In this document: one piece after another, positions 53,085 through 60,804 of the stretch | Layout: every line of letters begins with the position of its first letter | Position numbering within the stretch: position 1 is the first letter of the stretch | Program-made: the position numbers and the translations under genes | Notes under the pieces: model-generated | Told to the model about the DNA's origin: nothing | Database searches by the model: none | The model's input: only the letters and a program-made list of their open reading frames with translations | From: Bacteroidaceae bacterium | Lineage (GTDB): Bacteria > Bacteroidota > Bacteroidia > Bacteroidales > Bacteroidaceae | Direction: 5' to 3' | Length of the DNA: 64,000 nucleotides | Assembly (NCBI GenBank): GCA_017557635.1 | Contig: JAFYYH010000021.1 | Span: 475,161 to 539,160 of the forward strand

Positions 53085-53539
53085 AGTCCTATCCTGTCAC
53101 TCACAGGTTTCCTGATCTTAAGATGTTCAATAGTCTCATCAAGCACCGCGTTAGCATGAGCCACAAACTCCTCGGCCCGCTTATACTGTTTCTCTATCAG
53201 CCACTGCGCCGTGATATGCTGCACCATAAACCGGATAACATCAGCCTCCACCATATCAGTAAGCGAATCATTAAAATCCGGCAGGTAATACTCCAGCTCA
53301 CGCTCCGTGTCCGATGTCTTGGTGTACTTATTCAGAATATCTCTGGTACGCTCCATCAAATGTGACAGAGCATCCTCAAACAGCTTCTGCAGAGCGCTCT
53401 CATCACGGCTATATATCATGATAGCGTCATAGAGCGACTGCCCATCGCCATCATAAGCCGATGCAGCCACCCTGGAGACCTCCTCTCTGACGCTCTCCAG
53501 CACATTATCCCTGTTTATTTCAATGACAACCATTGACAT
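53081..53539 (-). CDS. first gene of the late block, possible connector/tail completion protein
   Basis: 152 residues. MVVIEINRDNVLESVREEV opens a beta-strand and helix; the C-terminus FMVQHITAQWLIEKQYKRAEEFV is a helix like those of the next two products. The shared upstream element (copy 5) is 46 bases before the start, so this is the likely head of the virion transcript. Start could also be the Met at residue 3. No family assigned. Confidence 0.58.
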   Translation of the reverse strand: MSMVVIEINRDNVLESVREEVSRVAASAYDGDGQSLYDAIMIYSRDESALQKLFEDALSHLMERTRDILNKYTKTSDTERELEYYLPDFNDSLTDMVEADVIRFMVQHITAQWLIEKQYKRAEEFVAHANAVLDETIEHLKIRKPVSDRIGL

Positions 53540-53585
53540 ACCAATTCAATCTACGCAAATAAACAAGCCCACGCCCACACCAGCT

Positions 53586-53599
53586 GTCTATCTTAGCCC
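53586..53599 (-). promoter_or_regulatory. shared upstream element, copy 5
   Basis: GTCTATCTTAGCCC, overlapping the stop codon of the cysteine-cluster gene (TAA at 53593-53595 on the minus strand) and standing 46 bases before the late-block gene at 53539. Preceded by GCCCACGCCCACACC on the plus strand. Confidence 0.58.
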
Positions 53600-53922
53600 A
53601 CACCGGCATTACCTTGCGGTTCTGCCATTCCCAATAAACCACGCAGATAGGTACAGGATTTATAGTTCTCTTTGTACCATTCCTCTCGCGTCTTGCCAGT
53701 CTGTTTTATAAGCTGTTCATACGAACCATCCACCTGGCAGTATATTGGACGTTCTTCATAAATGGAGCAAAGGTCATCAGGCGTCAGGTAACGGCAAGCG
53801 TCAGTATTTTCCTTTGCCAGCTCCCTTACCTCCGGTATAACACTAAGGCCAACCAGCTTGCAACACGCTCCGCATCGTTGGCACTTAAATTGAGGTGCGT
53901 TATCCAAAACTTTTTCTTGCAT
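53593..53922 (-). CDS. YkgJ-like cysteine-cluster protein
   Basis: 109 residues from MQEKVLDNAPQFK; an upstream ATG adds eight residues. Cysteines follow the YkgJ layout: FKCQRCGACCKLVG, ACRYLTPDDLCSIYEERPIYC and a late Cys in SCTYL, which bind an iron or zinc ion in this family. The cellular role is unknown. The 5' end overlaps the 82-residue gene by 23 bases, and the gene ends where the late promoter-like element begins. Confidence 0.75.
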   Translation of the reverse strand: MQEKVLDNAPQFKCQRCGACCKLVGLSVIPEVRELAKENTDACRYLTPDDLCSIYEERPIYCQVDGSYEQLIKQTGKTREEWYKENYKSCTYLRGLLGMAEPQGNAGVG

Positions 53923-54148
53923 CGTCAGGATTGTCAAACAACTCACACCCCCAAAGAAAAGCCTTATTGCCCTTTATCTCCAGTAATCCATACATAGACT
54001 CCACATCTGACACAGCGGCAAGCGCATTGTACCACTTCTTAACGGCCTCAACAAAAGTCTCAGCTTCTACCGCAAGTGCAAGCAATTGGGCACGCGAACT
54101 TTCACCCGTAGCCTTGTACCCTTCTTCCCAAATATCAAATTGCTTCAT
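53900..54148 (-). CDS. small acidic hypothetical phage protein
   Basis: 82 residues, helical (AQLLALAVEAETFVEAVKKWY) with a C-terminal strand region (YGLLEIKGNKAFLWGC). Not recognised. Part of the AT-rich small-gene run between 53.9 and 55.9 kb, all on the minus strand with short overlaps. Confidence 0.55.
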   Translation of the reverse strand: MKQFDIWEEGYKATGESSRAQLLALAVEAETFVEAVKKWYNALAAVSDVESMYGLLEIKGNKAFLWGCELFDNPDDARKSFG

Positions 54149-54151
54149 ATC

Positions 54152-54424
54152 TCACCTTTTACTATTATTTATGGCGTTTACAATGCTGCTCAAATCAATA
54201 CCTTTGATAGCTTCAGTTGCCTTGCTCACATCCACGCCCTGTTTCATTTTTTCACCCAAAGCAAGCATAGTGATATCAGATATTGCTTGCTCATAACCGT
54301 ACTTGACAGCATCGTATATCTGATTATAATCATAGCCTAAAATGCCGTGTTCTTTAGCATACTCATAGGCGATTTCTTCTGCTCTGGTCATATCATTTAC
54401 ATTTAGGGCAATAGTGCTTGCCAT
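54152..54424 (-). CDS. small helical hypothetical phage protein
   Basis: 90 residues from MASTIALNVNDMTRAEE; three more residues precede if the upstream ATG is used. Helices with a conserved-looking YEYAKEHG...YDAVKYGYEQAI pattern. It overlaps the zinc-ribbon gene upstream by about 30 bases. No known family. Confidence 0.5.
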   Translation of the reverse strand: MASTIALNVNDMTRAEEIAYEYAKEHGILGYDYNQIYDAVKYGYEQAISDITMLALGEKMKQGVDVSKATEAIKGIDLSSIVNAINNSKR

Positions 54425-54581
54425 CTTTCTCAATCCACCCCTCTTCTAATGCACATTCTTCAATCTCTGAACCATCGGTATCATAGGGTATGCACATACC
54501 GCCTTCACCATCGTCAAAATACTCTCCGCACTTGTCGCATTTGAGTTTAGTGCTTGGTATAATTACTTTTTCTTTGCTCAT
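54393..54581 (-). CDS. 62-residue zinc-ribbon protein
   Basis: Contains two zinc-knuckle pairs: CDKCG near the N-terminus and CPKC at the C-terminus, with Cys29 and Cys43 between. Short zinc-ribbon proteins are common in phage early regions and may bind nucleic acid or polymerase; no target can be named. Confidence 0.55.
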   Translation of the reverse strand: MSKEKVIIPSTKLKCDKCGEYFDDGEGGMCIPYDTDGSEIEECALEEGWIEKDGKHYCPKCK

Positions 54582-54620
54582 ATCTCAATCTTTTTTGTTA
54601 GTGTATCCCCATTATATTAA

Positions 54621-55040
54621 CTACTTTCCAAAGTGAGAATCAAAACGTGAATCTTGCCAATAATTTAAGTTGCCAAGTATCACATTTATATCCTCTTTCA
54701 TCTCCGATTCATTGGAATACGCAGATTTAGATTCTATCATAAAACTATACATCGGACAATCCCCTGCATCGTTTGTTTCTACTTTTATAGAAAATACTAT
54801 GTTTGTTCCAGAGTATCTTCTATCAAATGCCCTTGCTATGACTCCCAAAGAATAAGTGTTAACACTCTTAAACCATATTCTATATGGATTTTTGCAATGG
54901 CCACAACAACTTTCTGTCGTCTCTACACCTGGTAACTTATTAAGCGCATTACATACTTCTATACACTCTTTATCCATAAAGCCATCATAGCCATCTTTTC
55001 TTTTAGGCGGAATGCCACCTTTTACTAATCCTTTATTCAT
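54621..55040 (-). CDS. hypothetical phage protein with ESCCGHC motif
   Basis: 139 residues. The stretch ETTESCCGHCKNPYRIWF recalls the substrate-binding section of TYW3-like proteins (a T-x-S-C-x-G-H pattern), but the rest is too short to claim membership. N-terminus GGIPPKRKDGYDGFMDKEC. It overlaps the HExxH gene upstream by eight bases. Confidence 0.55.
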   Translation of the reverse strand: MNKGLVKGGIPPKRKDGYDGFMDKECIEVCNALNKLPGVETTESCCGHCKNPYRIWFKSVNTYSLGVIARAFDRRYSGTNIVFSIKVETNDAGDCPMYSFMIESKSAYSNESEMKEDINVILGNLNYWQDSRFDSHFGK

Positions 55041-55425
55041 CTTTCTTTGCTACTTCATTATGTAATACTACATTGTTATATTGGTCTGCAAGCCATCCTA
55101 TCAAATAGGCATAGGCTTCACCATCTCTATCAAGAGTAACACCCCTATCGGAAAGAATATCGTGCGCCAAATGGAATAATTCGTGTATGTAATACACAAG
55201 TTTTTCCTTTTCCTTTATAAGAACAATGTACCCACCTTTCATCAGCCTGTTGGTAAACCCTACACAAGGGTTATCCATTTCTTCAAAAAGGTTTTGCAAT
55301 TCTGCATCTGTAAGTTTGTTCCTGTTGGTTTCATTTGATATGAGTTCATCAAACTCTTCTTTTGTTGGCTCTACCAACATCAAAGCATTGGTGTTGTAGA
55401 TTGGTATGTCAATTTGGTAAATCAT
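55033..55425 (-). CDS. small zincin-like (HExxH) phage protein
   Basis: 130 residues with YYIHELFHLAHDIL (His81, Glu82, His85) and downstream GEAYAYLIGW, whose Glu could be the third zinc ligand. The layout and length match the protein at 8321 (HELDH, EDAAYTMGF), although other identity is low. Predicted metallopeptidase fold; no substrate is known. It lies in the accessory/early block. Confidence 0.62.
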   Translation of the reverse strand: MIYQIDIPIYNTNALMLVEPTKEEFDELISNETNRNKLTDAELQNLFEEMDNPCVGFTNRLMKGGYIVLIKEKEKLVYYIHELFHLAHDILSDRGVTLDRDGEAYAYLIGWLADQYNNVVLHNEVAKKDE

Positions 55426-55485
55426 ATTTCTTGTATCTCTATCCGTTAATAATTCACCGATTCTTTAACTTGTTCTCTCTATGTG

Positions 55486-55698
55486 TTAAGGTTTTGCGGA
55501 TTGCTTAACTTGCTCCTCAACCATACTTGGCACAAATATCTGATAATTAGGATAAGGCAACACCTTGACACTTTCTATTGGAACTTCTGTTTCCTCCGCT
55601 AAAATGCAATATATATTTATTGCTTTTGTCATAGTGCTTGCAACTACCAGATATGGATAGTCACTTTTATTAGTCTTAATTTCAAATGCTTGCATCAT
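55486..55698 (-). CDS. small hypothetical phage protein
   Basis: 70 residues: MMQAFEIKTNKSDYPYLVVA, then ILAEETEVPIESVKVLPYPN. A small alpha/beta fold is likely; not recognised. Followed downstream (55426-55485) by a gene-free AT-rich gap with TAAGG/TTCTTTAACTTG repeats. Confidence 0.5.
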   Translation of the reverse strand: MMQAFEIKTNKSDYPYLVVASTMTKAINIYCILAEETEVPIESVKVLPYPNYQIFVPSMVEEQVKQSAKP

Positions 55699-55724
55699 AT
55701 TTCACTTTGTCCTTGTTTGTTTCC

Positions 55725-55886
55725 TTAATTTTTTTTCATCACCTCGTCAAAAGCCTTCAACCCTCTACGTCCGGAAATAACGCCTGGGGCTAATGCATAT
55801 AAACCTTCTCCAAGTTCTTTGGGGTACAAATCCAGCCCTGCTTCTTTCGCGGCTTCTTCAAGTTGTTTTAACGATAGCTCTTTCAT
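55725..55886 (-). CDS. 53-residue hypothetical phage protein
   Basis: Small ORF with ATG at 55884-55886 and TAA at 55725-55727. The product reads MKELSLKQLEEAAKEAGLDL, then a Gly-rich loop, and ends FDEVMKKN. It fills the gap between the 70-residue gene and DUF5131 and has the spacing of a real cistron (11 bases to the upstream stop). Function unknown. Confidence 0.5.
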   Translation of the reverse strand: MKELSLKQLEEAAKEAGLDLYPKELGEGLYALAPGVISGRRGLKAFDEVMKKN

Positions 55887-55897
55887 ATAGTGCAACA

Positions 55898-56638
55898 TTA
55901 TAATTCAGGCATCTGTTTCCACTCCTGCCCATCCAGCAGCGCACCATTGGCGTACTTGCTACGTTTTATCCCATCAGGTCCCCAAGCGCCCCACTGCTTA
56001 AAAAAGAATGGTACGCCAGCATTGACACATCGGTCGCGCAAATTCCTAAAATGCTCAACTGGCGTGCGTCTTGCTTTAGGCCCACTCTCACCACCTGTGA
56101 TCACCCAGTTTATTCCGTCTAACGGCAAATCAGGCATATCACCCAACAATGGCTCGCAGGACAAGAACTTGACCTTTGCGCCGGTAATACATTGCAAGTC
56201 ATATACGCGCTTATAATGCTTGCTGCTTTCACAAGTCACGCCCAGCCATACATTATCAGGGACCGATATGCTTTCAGTCACAAAGTATGTAGCCAAACGT
56301 TCTGAGCGTTTAGTCAATATCTGATAAGTATGCTGTGGCGTCCGCTTAATAACATCCATTACCTGGTCAATGAAGGCCGATGAAACTTTGTCATGAAACA
56401 AATCTCCCATAGAACACACAAATATCATTCGTGGCTGTTTCCACTTTAATGGTTCCACCAAGCTTTCCGGATGCAAAGTCACCTTAAAGCCGTTTCTATA
56501 CTTATCCTTGCTGCCAGGCATACCGCTCAGACGCCTACTCATCACCTCAGCATAGCAGTTCTCACACGCTTCACTGACCTTATTACAGCCTGTAACAGGG
56601 TTCCATACCTCCTGTGTCCATTGAATCTTTGTAGGCAT
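55898..56638 (-). CDS. DUF5131 (phage Gp37/Gp68) family protein
   Basis: 246 residues from MPTKIQWTQEVWNPVTG, the family's usual start; an upstream ATG adds four residues. Hallmarks: WNPVTGCNKVSEACENCYAE (the Cys cluster, possibly an iron-sulphur or metal site as in radical-SAM-like proteins), IFVCSMGDLFHD, ILTKRSER, WLGVTCE and a late GGESGPKARR. The biochemical role is not established. Common in phages, often near nucleotide or DNA metabolism genes, as here. Confidence 0.85.
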   Translation of the reverse strand: MPTKIQWTQEVWNPVTGCNKVSEACENCYAEVMSRRLSGMPGSKDKYRNGFKVTLHPESLVEPLKWKQPRMIFVCSMGDLFHDKVSSAFIDQVMDVIKRTPQHTYQILTKRSERLATYFVTESISVPDNVWLGVTCESSKHYKRVYDLQCITGAKVKFLSCEPLLGDMPDLPLDGINWVITGGESGPKARRTPVEHFRNLRDRCVNAGVPFFFKQWGAWGPDGIKRSKYANGALLDGQEWKQMPEL

Positions 56639-56646
56639 ATAATTGT

Positions 56647-57009
56647 TCAATCAATGTTTATAACAAAGCCATATTTTTTGCAATAGGCATCAATAATTTT
56701 ATCAAGTTCTGGTTTAAATTCGTGATAGTGCCTTTTTTCGCAAGTTTCCATATCTTCCATATTGTTTCTATGGGTTTCCCAAAGCCAGCCTCTTAACTCC
56801 TGTATCTGTTCTGAATCTCTAATGAATTCGTCAAGATTAAAACCCTCTTTGTTGAGGTTATCTTTCAGGTAACGCGCAAAACCCTCAACACAAACACCAG
56901 TTTGCAGTTCTGAATGCCAAGCCTTGTCGGTCTTTGCAGTCTCGCTTTTGTCCATATAATACTCTATGTCAAACAGAGTATATTTGTTGTAATCAATATC
57001 AATAGTCAT
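56647..57009 (-). CDS. hypothetical acidic phage protein
   Basis: 120 residues, acidic and mostly helical (WLWETHRNNMEDMETCEKRHY). It ends shortly before DUF5131 and starts two bases after the nuclease-like gene stop. No domain recognised. Confidence 0.58.
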   Translation of the reverse strand: MTIDIDYNKYTLFDIEYYMDKSETAKTDKAWHSELQTGVCVEGFARYLKDNLNKEGFNLDEFIRDSEQIQELRGWLWETHRNNMEDMETCEKRHYHEFKPELDKIIDAYCKKYGFVINID

Positions 57010-57011
57010 AG

Positions 57012-57563
57012 TTATTTTGGTTTAATAGTTGTTCTTGCGCCGCGATAGTTGTATATCTTCTGCGGAAACTCCTCACGCTTTAGGATGCTCGTCAGCAGAT
57101 GCAGGTCCGTACGACTTGTATTCTCAAATTTAACCGGAGAAACAACTGGGTAAATTTTCTTGCCATCCCAGTAAAGCAAACCCCACTTGTCAGGTAATTC
57201 CTCCTTTTTGATGATCCCTTCAGGGCACAGATACCACCTGAATGTTCCTGTCTGGAGCTGCATGTCTCGGGCCTCATCGGACCGAGCCCACTTCTTCTGT
57301 TCTGCCTTGAAATCAGCGTGCGAGGTCTTAACTTCAATGATTGATGACTCATCCCATGCACCAAGGCCCCACACATCAGTAAGCTCTGAGCCCCATGTTA
57401 CCAATTCAACAGCAACCCATAAATGCTTTTTGCAAGCACCGCCACATTTGCACATGTTGTAGCAAGGCTTCTGCCGGCAGCGTTCAAAGTTCCACTTCTG
57501 CCGGCGTAGCCATTTGGCACCCTCAATACAAAGCTGGTAATGTAAGCTATCTGTTTTGCTCAT
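57012..57563 (-). CDS. PD-(D/E)XK-like nuclease / VRR-type phage protein
   Basis: 183 residues from MSKTDSLHYQLCIEGAKW; a longer frame upstream would overlap the HAD gene far into its 3' end. A Cys cluster (CYNMCKCGGACKKH) resembles a zinc site. DVWGLGAWDESSIIEVKTSHADFK carries the Asp...Glu-x-Lys pattern of PD-(D/E)XK nucleases, as in phage proteins that read VEVKVSRSDF. It may process phage or foreign DNA ends. Overlaps the next gene by 17 bases. Confidence 0.68.
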   Translation of the reverse strand: MSKTDSLHYQLCIEGAKWLRRQKWNFERCRQKPCYNMCKCGGACKKHLWVAVELVTWGSELTDVWGLGAWDESSIIEVKTSHADFKAEQKKWARSDEARDMQLQTGTFRWYLCPEGIIKKEELPDKWGLLYWDGKKIYPVVSPVKFENTSRTDLHLLTSILKREEFPQKIYNYRGARTTIKPK

Positions 57564-58269
57564 ATTTAGCGTTATTACTAATGCTATTATTAGTTTCCGT
57601 ATGCGATATAGTTTTTTCATTTGCCTTTATGGCCTGCTTAAGATTGTACCGAGGACTAAAGGTGCATGGCAGCATCATCGGCTTATCCTCTCCGGCATAA
57701 CATGGGGCACCGGCCGATATACATACACTGCACGGTACCATAGCATGAATAAATTGCTGCACGTCCACGTATCTGATGCCTGCGTTATGCGAACAACGCG
57801 CATCAGAGTCGCTGAACTGTCCTGCCAACCCACTCGCATCGCCTATCATCAAAGCCTGACGAGGGTTAAAGTCATAGTTTCTATAACAGTCCTCTCTAAA
57901 GTAGTCCACCATACCTGTATTCGGTTTGCGATACTTATCATCCGGATCATTGGATTTGCAATAGGTGCCATCTACAATAAAGTCGCCCCAGGCTTCGATT
58001 ATCTTCATGATAAGACTGAGTTTTTCCCGGAACTTCTCCTCGTTTACCAGACCTTTCTCAATACCTCCCTGGTTGGATATGATGAAGATGTATCTGGGGT
58101 TGTATTCTTGAATAGCCTCCTTTATCCACTCCTTAAACTTCCAGTCATTCTCGTCAACTGGAAAGGTCTTTCCGGATTTGGTCTCTATCAGAGTGCCGTC
58201 CAGGTCACACAGCAGGACCTTCTGATTGAAAAAGTCCCTAATTCTTTGGCATATAGTTTTCTTTTTCAT
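57547..58269 (-). CDS. HAD-superfamily polynucleotide 3'-phosphatase-like protein
   Basis: 240 residues. CDLDGTLIETKSGKTFP (Asp22, Asp24) is the HAD nucleophile motif in the form seen in PNKP 3'-phosphatases, and ISNQGG and IGDASG are the later motifs; KSNDPDDKYRKPNTGM adds the Lys. There is no kinase domain. It probably cleans 3'-phosphate ends during repair, or counters host nuclease damage. The C-terminal Cys-containing extension (CSVCISAGAPCYAGEDKP) is not part of the standard family. Confidence 0.78.
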   Translation of the reverse strand: MKKKTICQRIRDFFNQKVLLCDLDGTLIETKSGKTFPVDENDWKFKEWIKEAIQEYNPRYIFIISNQGGIEKGLVNEEKFREKLSLIMKIIEAWGDFIVDGTYCKSNDPDDKYRKPNTGMVDYFREDCYRNYDFNPRQALMIGDASGLAGQFSDSDARCSHNAGIRYVDVQQFIHAMVPCSVCISAGAPCYAGEDKPMMLPCTFSPRYNLKQAIKANEKTISHTETNNSISNNAKYEQNR

Positions 58270-58272
58270 CAG

Positions 58273-58614
58273 TCAGATAAGAGGATAGTTGTTTTCCAGA
58301 TAAACTTCCTTACCGATAGACAGCGCATAATGCAGCTCAGCCCAACAGCCGGCGCTACGGTTCCATCCTTCCAGCATCACAATAATATCACACTTACGGA
58401 TAAGCTGATAGTCAGCATCCATGTGTACCACATCCTCGGCCATAGGTTCAACGCCGTTCTTCATCGGGTTTAAAACCTCAAATCCGCGTTCCCTATAAAA
58501 CCGCTCCTTACTTTCAAAAAAGTCAAAACGTTCTTTGTACTTTTCTGGGTTTGTCTTTACTCCGCTACCTATCGGAGCAGAGATATAAACCTTAAAAATC
58601 TTCACCTCTCCCAT
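58273..58614 (-). CDS. DUF4406-like nucleoside-deoxyribosyltransferase-fold protein
   Basis: 113 residues from MGEVKIFKVYISAPIG; an upstream ATG adds eight residues. Signatures are VYISAPIGSG, GFEVLNPMKN, DADYQLIRKCDIIVMLEGW and SAGCWAELHYALSIGKE, the DUF4406 / 2'-deoxyribosyltransferase-like fold used in nucleotide or nucleotide-sugar handling. The specific substrate is unknown. Confidence 0.75.
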   Translation of the reverse strand: MGEVKIFKVYISAPIGSGVKTNPEKYKERFDFFESKERFYRERGFEVLNPMKNGVEPMAEDVVHMDADYQLIRKCDIIVMLEGWNRSAGCWAELHYALSIGKEVYLENNYPLI

Positions 58615-58618
58615 ATCA

Positions 58619-58987
58619 CTATTTGTTTTGAATTGCATAATAAAACTTATCCCTGGTCACGTCATAGTACTTTCTTGTAGCACTAATCTGATACGTGCCG
58701 TATCCACCCAGCAGCTCGCATAATCGGTTACTCAGCTTGGCCGAGCATATACGGCCGGTATGAGTGCTCTTAGTCTTGATCCGGTAATCAGCAACATTGT
58801 CGGTACCGCAAATCCACGCCTGACAGCCTACCTCATCCGATACGGTCACCTCAGCATAGCGCCTGCGGTCACCGCCCACGCCCAGCAACCGCATGGCCGC
58901 AGCGTTCAGCGTGCAGTAGTTCTTATACACACGTAGCAGCGGAGCTGTACGTGGCACCTCGTCCGATATGCGCTGCATCTTTATCAT
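58619..58987 (-). CDS. hypothetical phage protein
   Basis: 122 residues, basic, with a Cys-rich middle (VGCQAWICGTDNV). It begins with ATG in an ATGA overlap with the next gene upstream, which supports this start over the Met at residue 4. No domain recognised; the location among replication genes suggests an early role. Confidence 0.55.
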   Translation of the reverse strand: MIKMQRISDEVPRTAPLLRVYKNYCTLNAAAMRLLGVGGDRRRYAEVTVSDEVGCQAWICGTDNVADYRIKTKSTHTGRICSAKLSNRLCELLGGYGTYQISATRKYYDVTRDKFYYAIQNK

Positions 58988-59472
58988 TGTACCACCAATC
59001 TTCTCATTTTAGCCTTTTTCTCTGGCCTATCTTTCTTCAACTCCAGGCTGATACGATCCAGTTTATTATTGATAGCGTTCTTCTTACCTTCGGGCAGGTC
59101 ACTTGCTATCTTACGTATAGCGTTCATGTGGTTTCTGATACGCTTCTCTCTGTTGGGCAGCATGATGTAGCTCTTGAAATTCTCGTTAATGATATTCTCC
59201 ACCTGATAACCATGTGAGTTATGATCTATGATAGCATGGTACCGCTTGATGCCAAAATATACCGTAGCATGATTGCGTCTGAACAGACGGCCTATCTTTG
59301 ACTTGGTCCATTTGTATTCCTCATGCAGGAGCGCATACAACATGAACCTTACAAACGGCAGCGGCTCCTGACGTGATTCGCTCTTTATTGCCGATATCGA
59401 AAAACCGCTGGCCGCAGCCGCAGCCTTAAGCAGTTGTGGCAAAGCCTCGTTTTCTTCCTCTGTGTAAACCAT
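58984..59472 (-). CDS. DnaA C-terminal-domain-like protein
   Basis: 162 residues. The stretch EEYKWTKSKIGRLFRRNHATVYFGIKRY matches the DnaA domain-IV helix-turn-helix (IG-x-x-F-x-R-x-H-x-TV pattern), preceded by PFVRFMLYALL, as in the domain's start. No ATPase domain is present. It may bind a phage origin. The C-terminus is a long basic helical region (KKNAINNKLDRISLELKKDR). It is next to the DUF4373-type gene. Confidence 0.72.
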   Translation of the reverse strand: MVYTEEENEALPQLLKAAAAASGFSISAIKSESRQEPLPFVRFMLYALLHEEYKWTKSKIGRLFRRNHATVYFGIKRYHAIIDHNSHGYQVENIINENFKSYIMLPNREKRIRNHMNAIRKIASDLPEGKKNAINNKLDRISLELKKDRPEKKAKMRRLVVQ

Positions 59473-59474
59473 AA

Positions 59475-60554
59475 TTATTTATCCTTAATGCGGTAAAATA
59501 AAAAACGTGTGCTTGTTGCTTTCTGCAGCTCTTTGATATCGGCCATAATAATATCCAGGTTACGCTCTATCCACTCATACAGATTGTTTGTAGTAGGCAG
59601 CTCATATTGTTCGTTAACCGCCTTGCCGGGCTTGCAGTAATCATCCAGCAGCTCATACATCAAATTATATTCCTGACGTTCTGCCATCTTTACATACAGC
59701 GCCTCAATGAAAGCAACCCACGCCGTATCATTCCAGCGTGCATCAGTCTGCTGGTCCTTACATTTGGATTGCCACATACGCGCAGCGGCAAACCATTGTT
59801 CGGCACTCCAGCTGGCCGCCTCTTTGTGGTGCATCAGGTTATATGCAATCAGGCGGTCTGTCTCAGCTACTGCGTGCTGCATGTGTAACTGGAACGCCAT
59901 ATACGTAGCAACCTCCAGCGTCCATTCCGGCTTGCCGTCAGGTTGTCTCTTGAATGGAATTTCAAGGTCTGTGTCGTGTAGTGTAAACACCACACAACTT
60001 TTCTTTTCTTTATTTTTAATTTCTTTTCTCTTTACTTTTATTTTATTTAAAGCCATAGGCAAATTATCACTTTTGCTATCGTTTTGCCATTCTTTGCCAT
60101 TTTGAGCAGGGTTTTTGTCATCACCATTTTTCATATTTTCTTCATTTTTTGTGGTGTTATTTTTACTTTCTCTTTTAGATTTCTTTTCTTTTTTGCCATC
60201 ATCTGAAAAAAAAGAACCCCAGCGACCAGACGCACCCTTGCGGCCAGCTTGGGACCTAATCTCACGCAACTCCATACGCTCAATGAAACCCTTTGAGCTG
60301 AACTGCTTGCCGTCACCGCTAATCTCAAACAAGCCAAAATCCTCCACCACAGACTTTATAAGAGCCTTATCCTCGCGCAGATCGTACGCAATCATGTCAT
60401 AATCCCTGTCACTTGTATAACCACCCTCCTCACGCAATCTCTCCAGCAGCATGAAGTACACACCGTACCCGGCCGCTCCATGTGCCTGGCGCAGCCGCAG
60501 CAATTTCTTGCTGTTCCTTGCATTACTATCGTGACTGAAATATGATGATGCCAT
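59475..60554 (-). CDS. DUF4373 (Lin1244-like) replication protein
   Basis: 359 residues. The N-terminal DUF4373 domain (about 1-110) is clear: YFSHDSNARNSKKLLRLRQAHGAAGYGVYFMLLERLRE. A basic, Lys/Asn-rich linker (GKKEKKSKRESKNN) joins it to a helical C-terminal module. Such proteins are found in replication modules of Bacteroidetes mobile elements. It is paired with the DnaA-like protein, and the two probably prepare phage DNA replication. Confidence 0.8.
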   Translation of the reverse strand: MASSYFSHDSNARNSKKLLRLRQAHGAAGYGVYFMLLERLREEGGYTSDRDYDMIAYDLREDKALIKSVVEDFGLFEISGDGKQFSSKGFIERMELREIRSQAGRKGASGRWGSFFSDDGKKEKKSKRESKNNTTKNEENMKNGDDKNPAQNGKEWQNDSKSDNLPMALNKIKVKRKEIKNKEKKSCVVFTLHDTDLEIPFKRQPDGKPEWTLEVATYMAFQLHMQHAVAETDRLIAYNLMHHKEAASWSAEQWFAAARMWQSKCKDQQTDARWNDTAWVAFIEALYVKMAERQEYNLMYELLDDYCKPGKAVNEQYELPTTNNLYEWIERNLDIIMADIKELQKATSTRFLFYRIKDK

Positions 60555-60560
60555 ATATTG

Positions 60561-60800
60561 TTACTTAATTGCTATCACGTTATGTTTAACCTTGAGCTGC
60601 CACGCCTCAATATCCTCCCTCTTAAACCATATCCCATGACCGTTCCTGTAATGCGGAATCTCATCCACCATGTTACGCACGGTCTTAGGCTTGAAGCCCA
60701 GCAGCAGCGCAACATCGTTCACGTTGAGCACGTTTTTGGCACCCAGCAGCGTCAGTTTCTTAATCTCCTCCAGCTCTGTCTTAATTTCCTGCAGTTCCAT
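60561..60800 (-). CDS. helix-turn-helix (MerR/excisionase-type) protein
   Basis: 79 residues from MELQEIKTELEEIKK; the ATG seven codons upstream would overlap the methylase gene. LNVNDVALLLGFKPKTVRNMVDE is an HTH_17-type module, followed by a wing (HYRNGHGIWFKREDIEAW). Proteins of this type act as excisionases or as small regulators. Its position beside the replication genes fits either. Confidence 0.78.
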   Translation of the reverse strand: MELQEIKTELEEIKKLTLLGAKNVLNVNDVALLLGFKPKTVRNMVDEIPHYRNGHGIWFKREDIEAWQLKVKHNVIAIK

Positions 60801-60804
60801 AGTG

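Noticed and set aside
57556-58473. 305-residue plus-strand open frame
   Set aside because: It lies opposite the HAD phosphatase and DUF4406 genes, whose motifs are intact; composition and lack of domain show it is a shadow.
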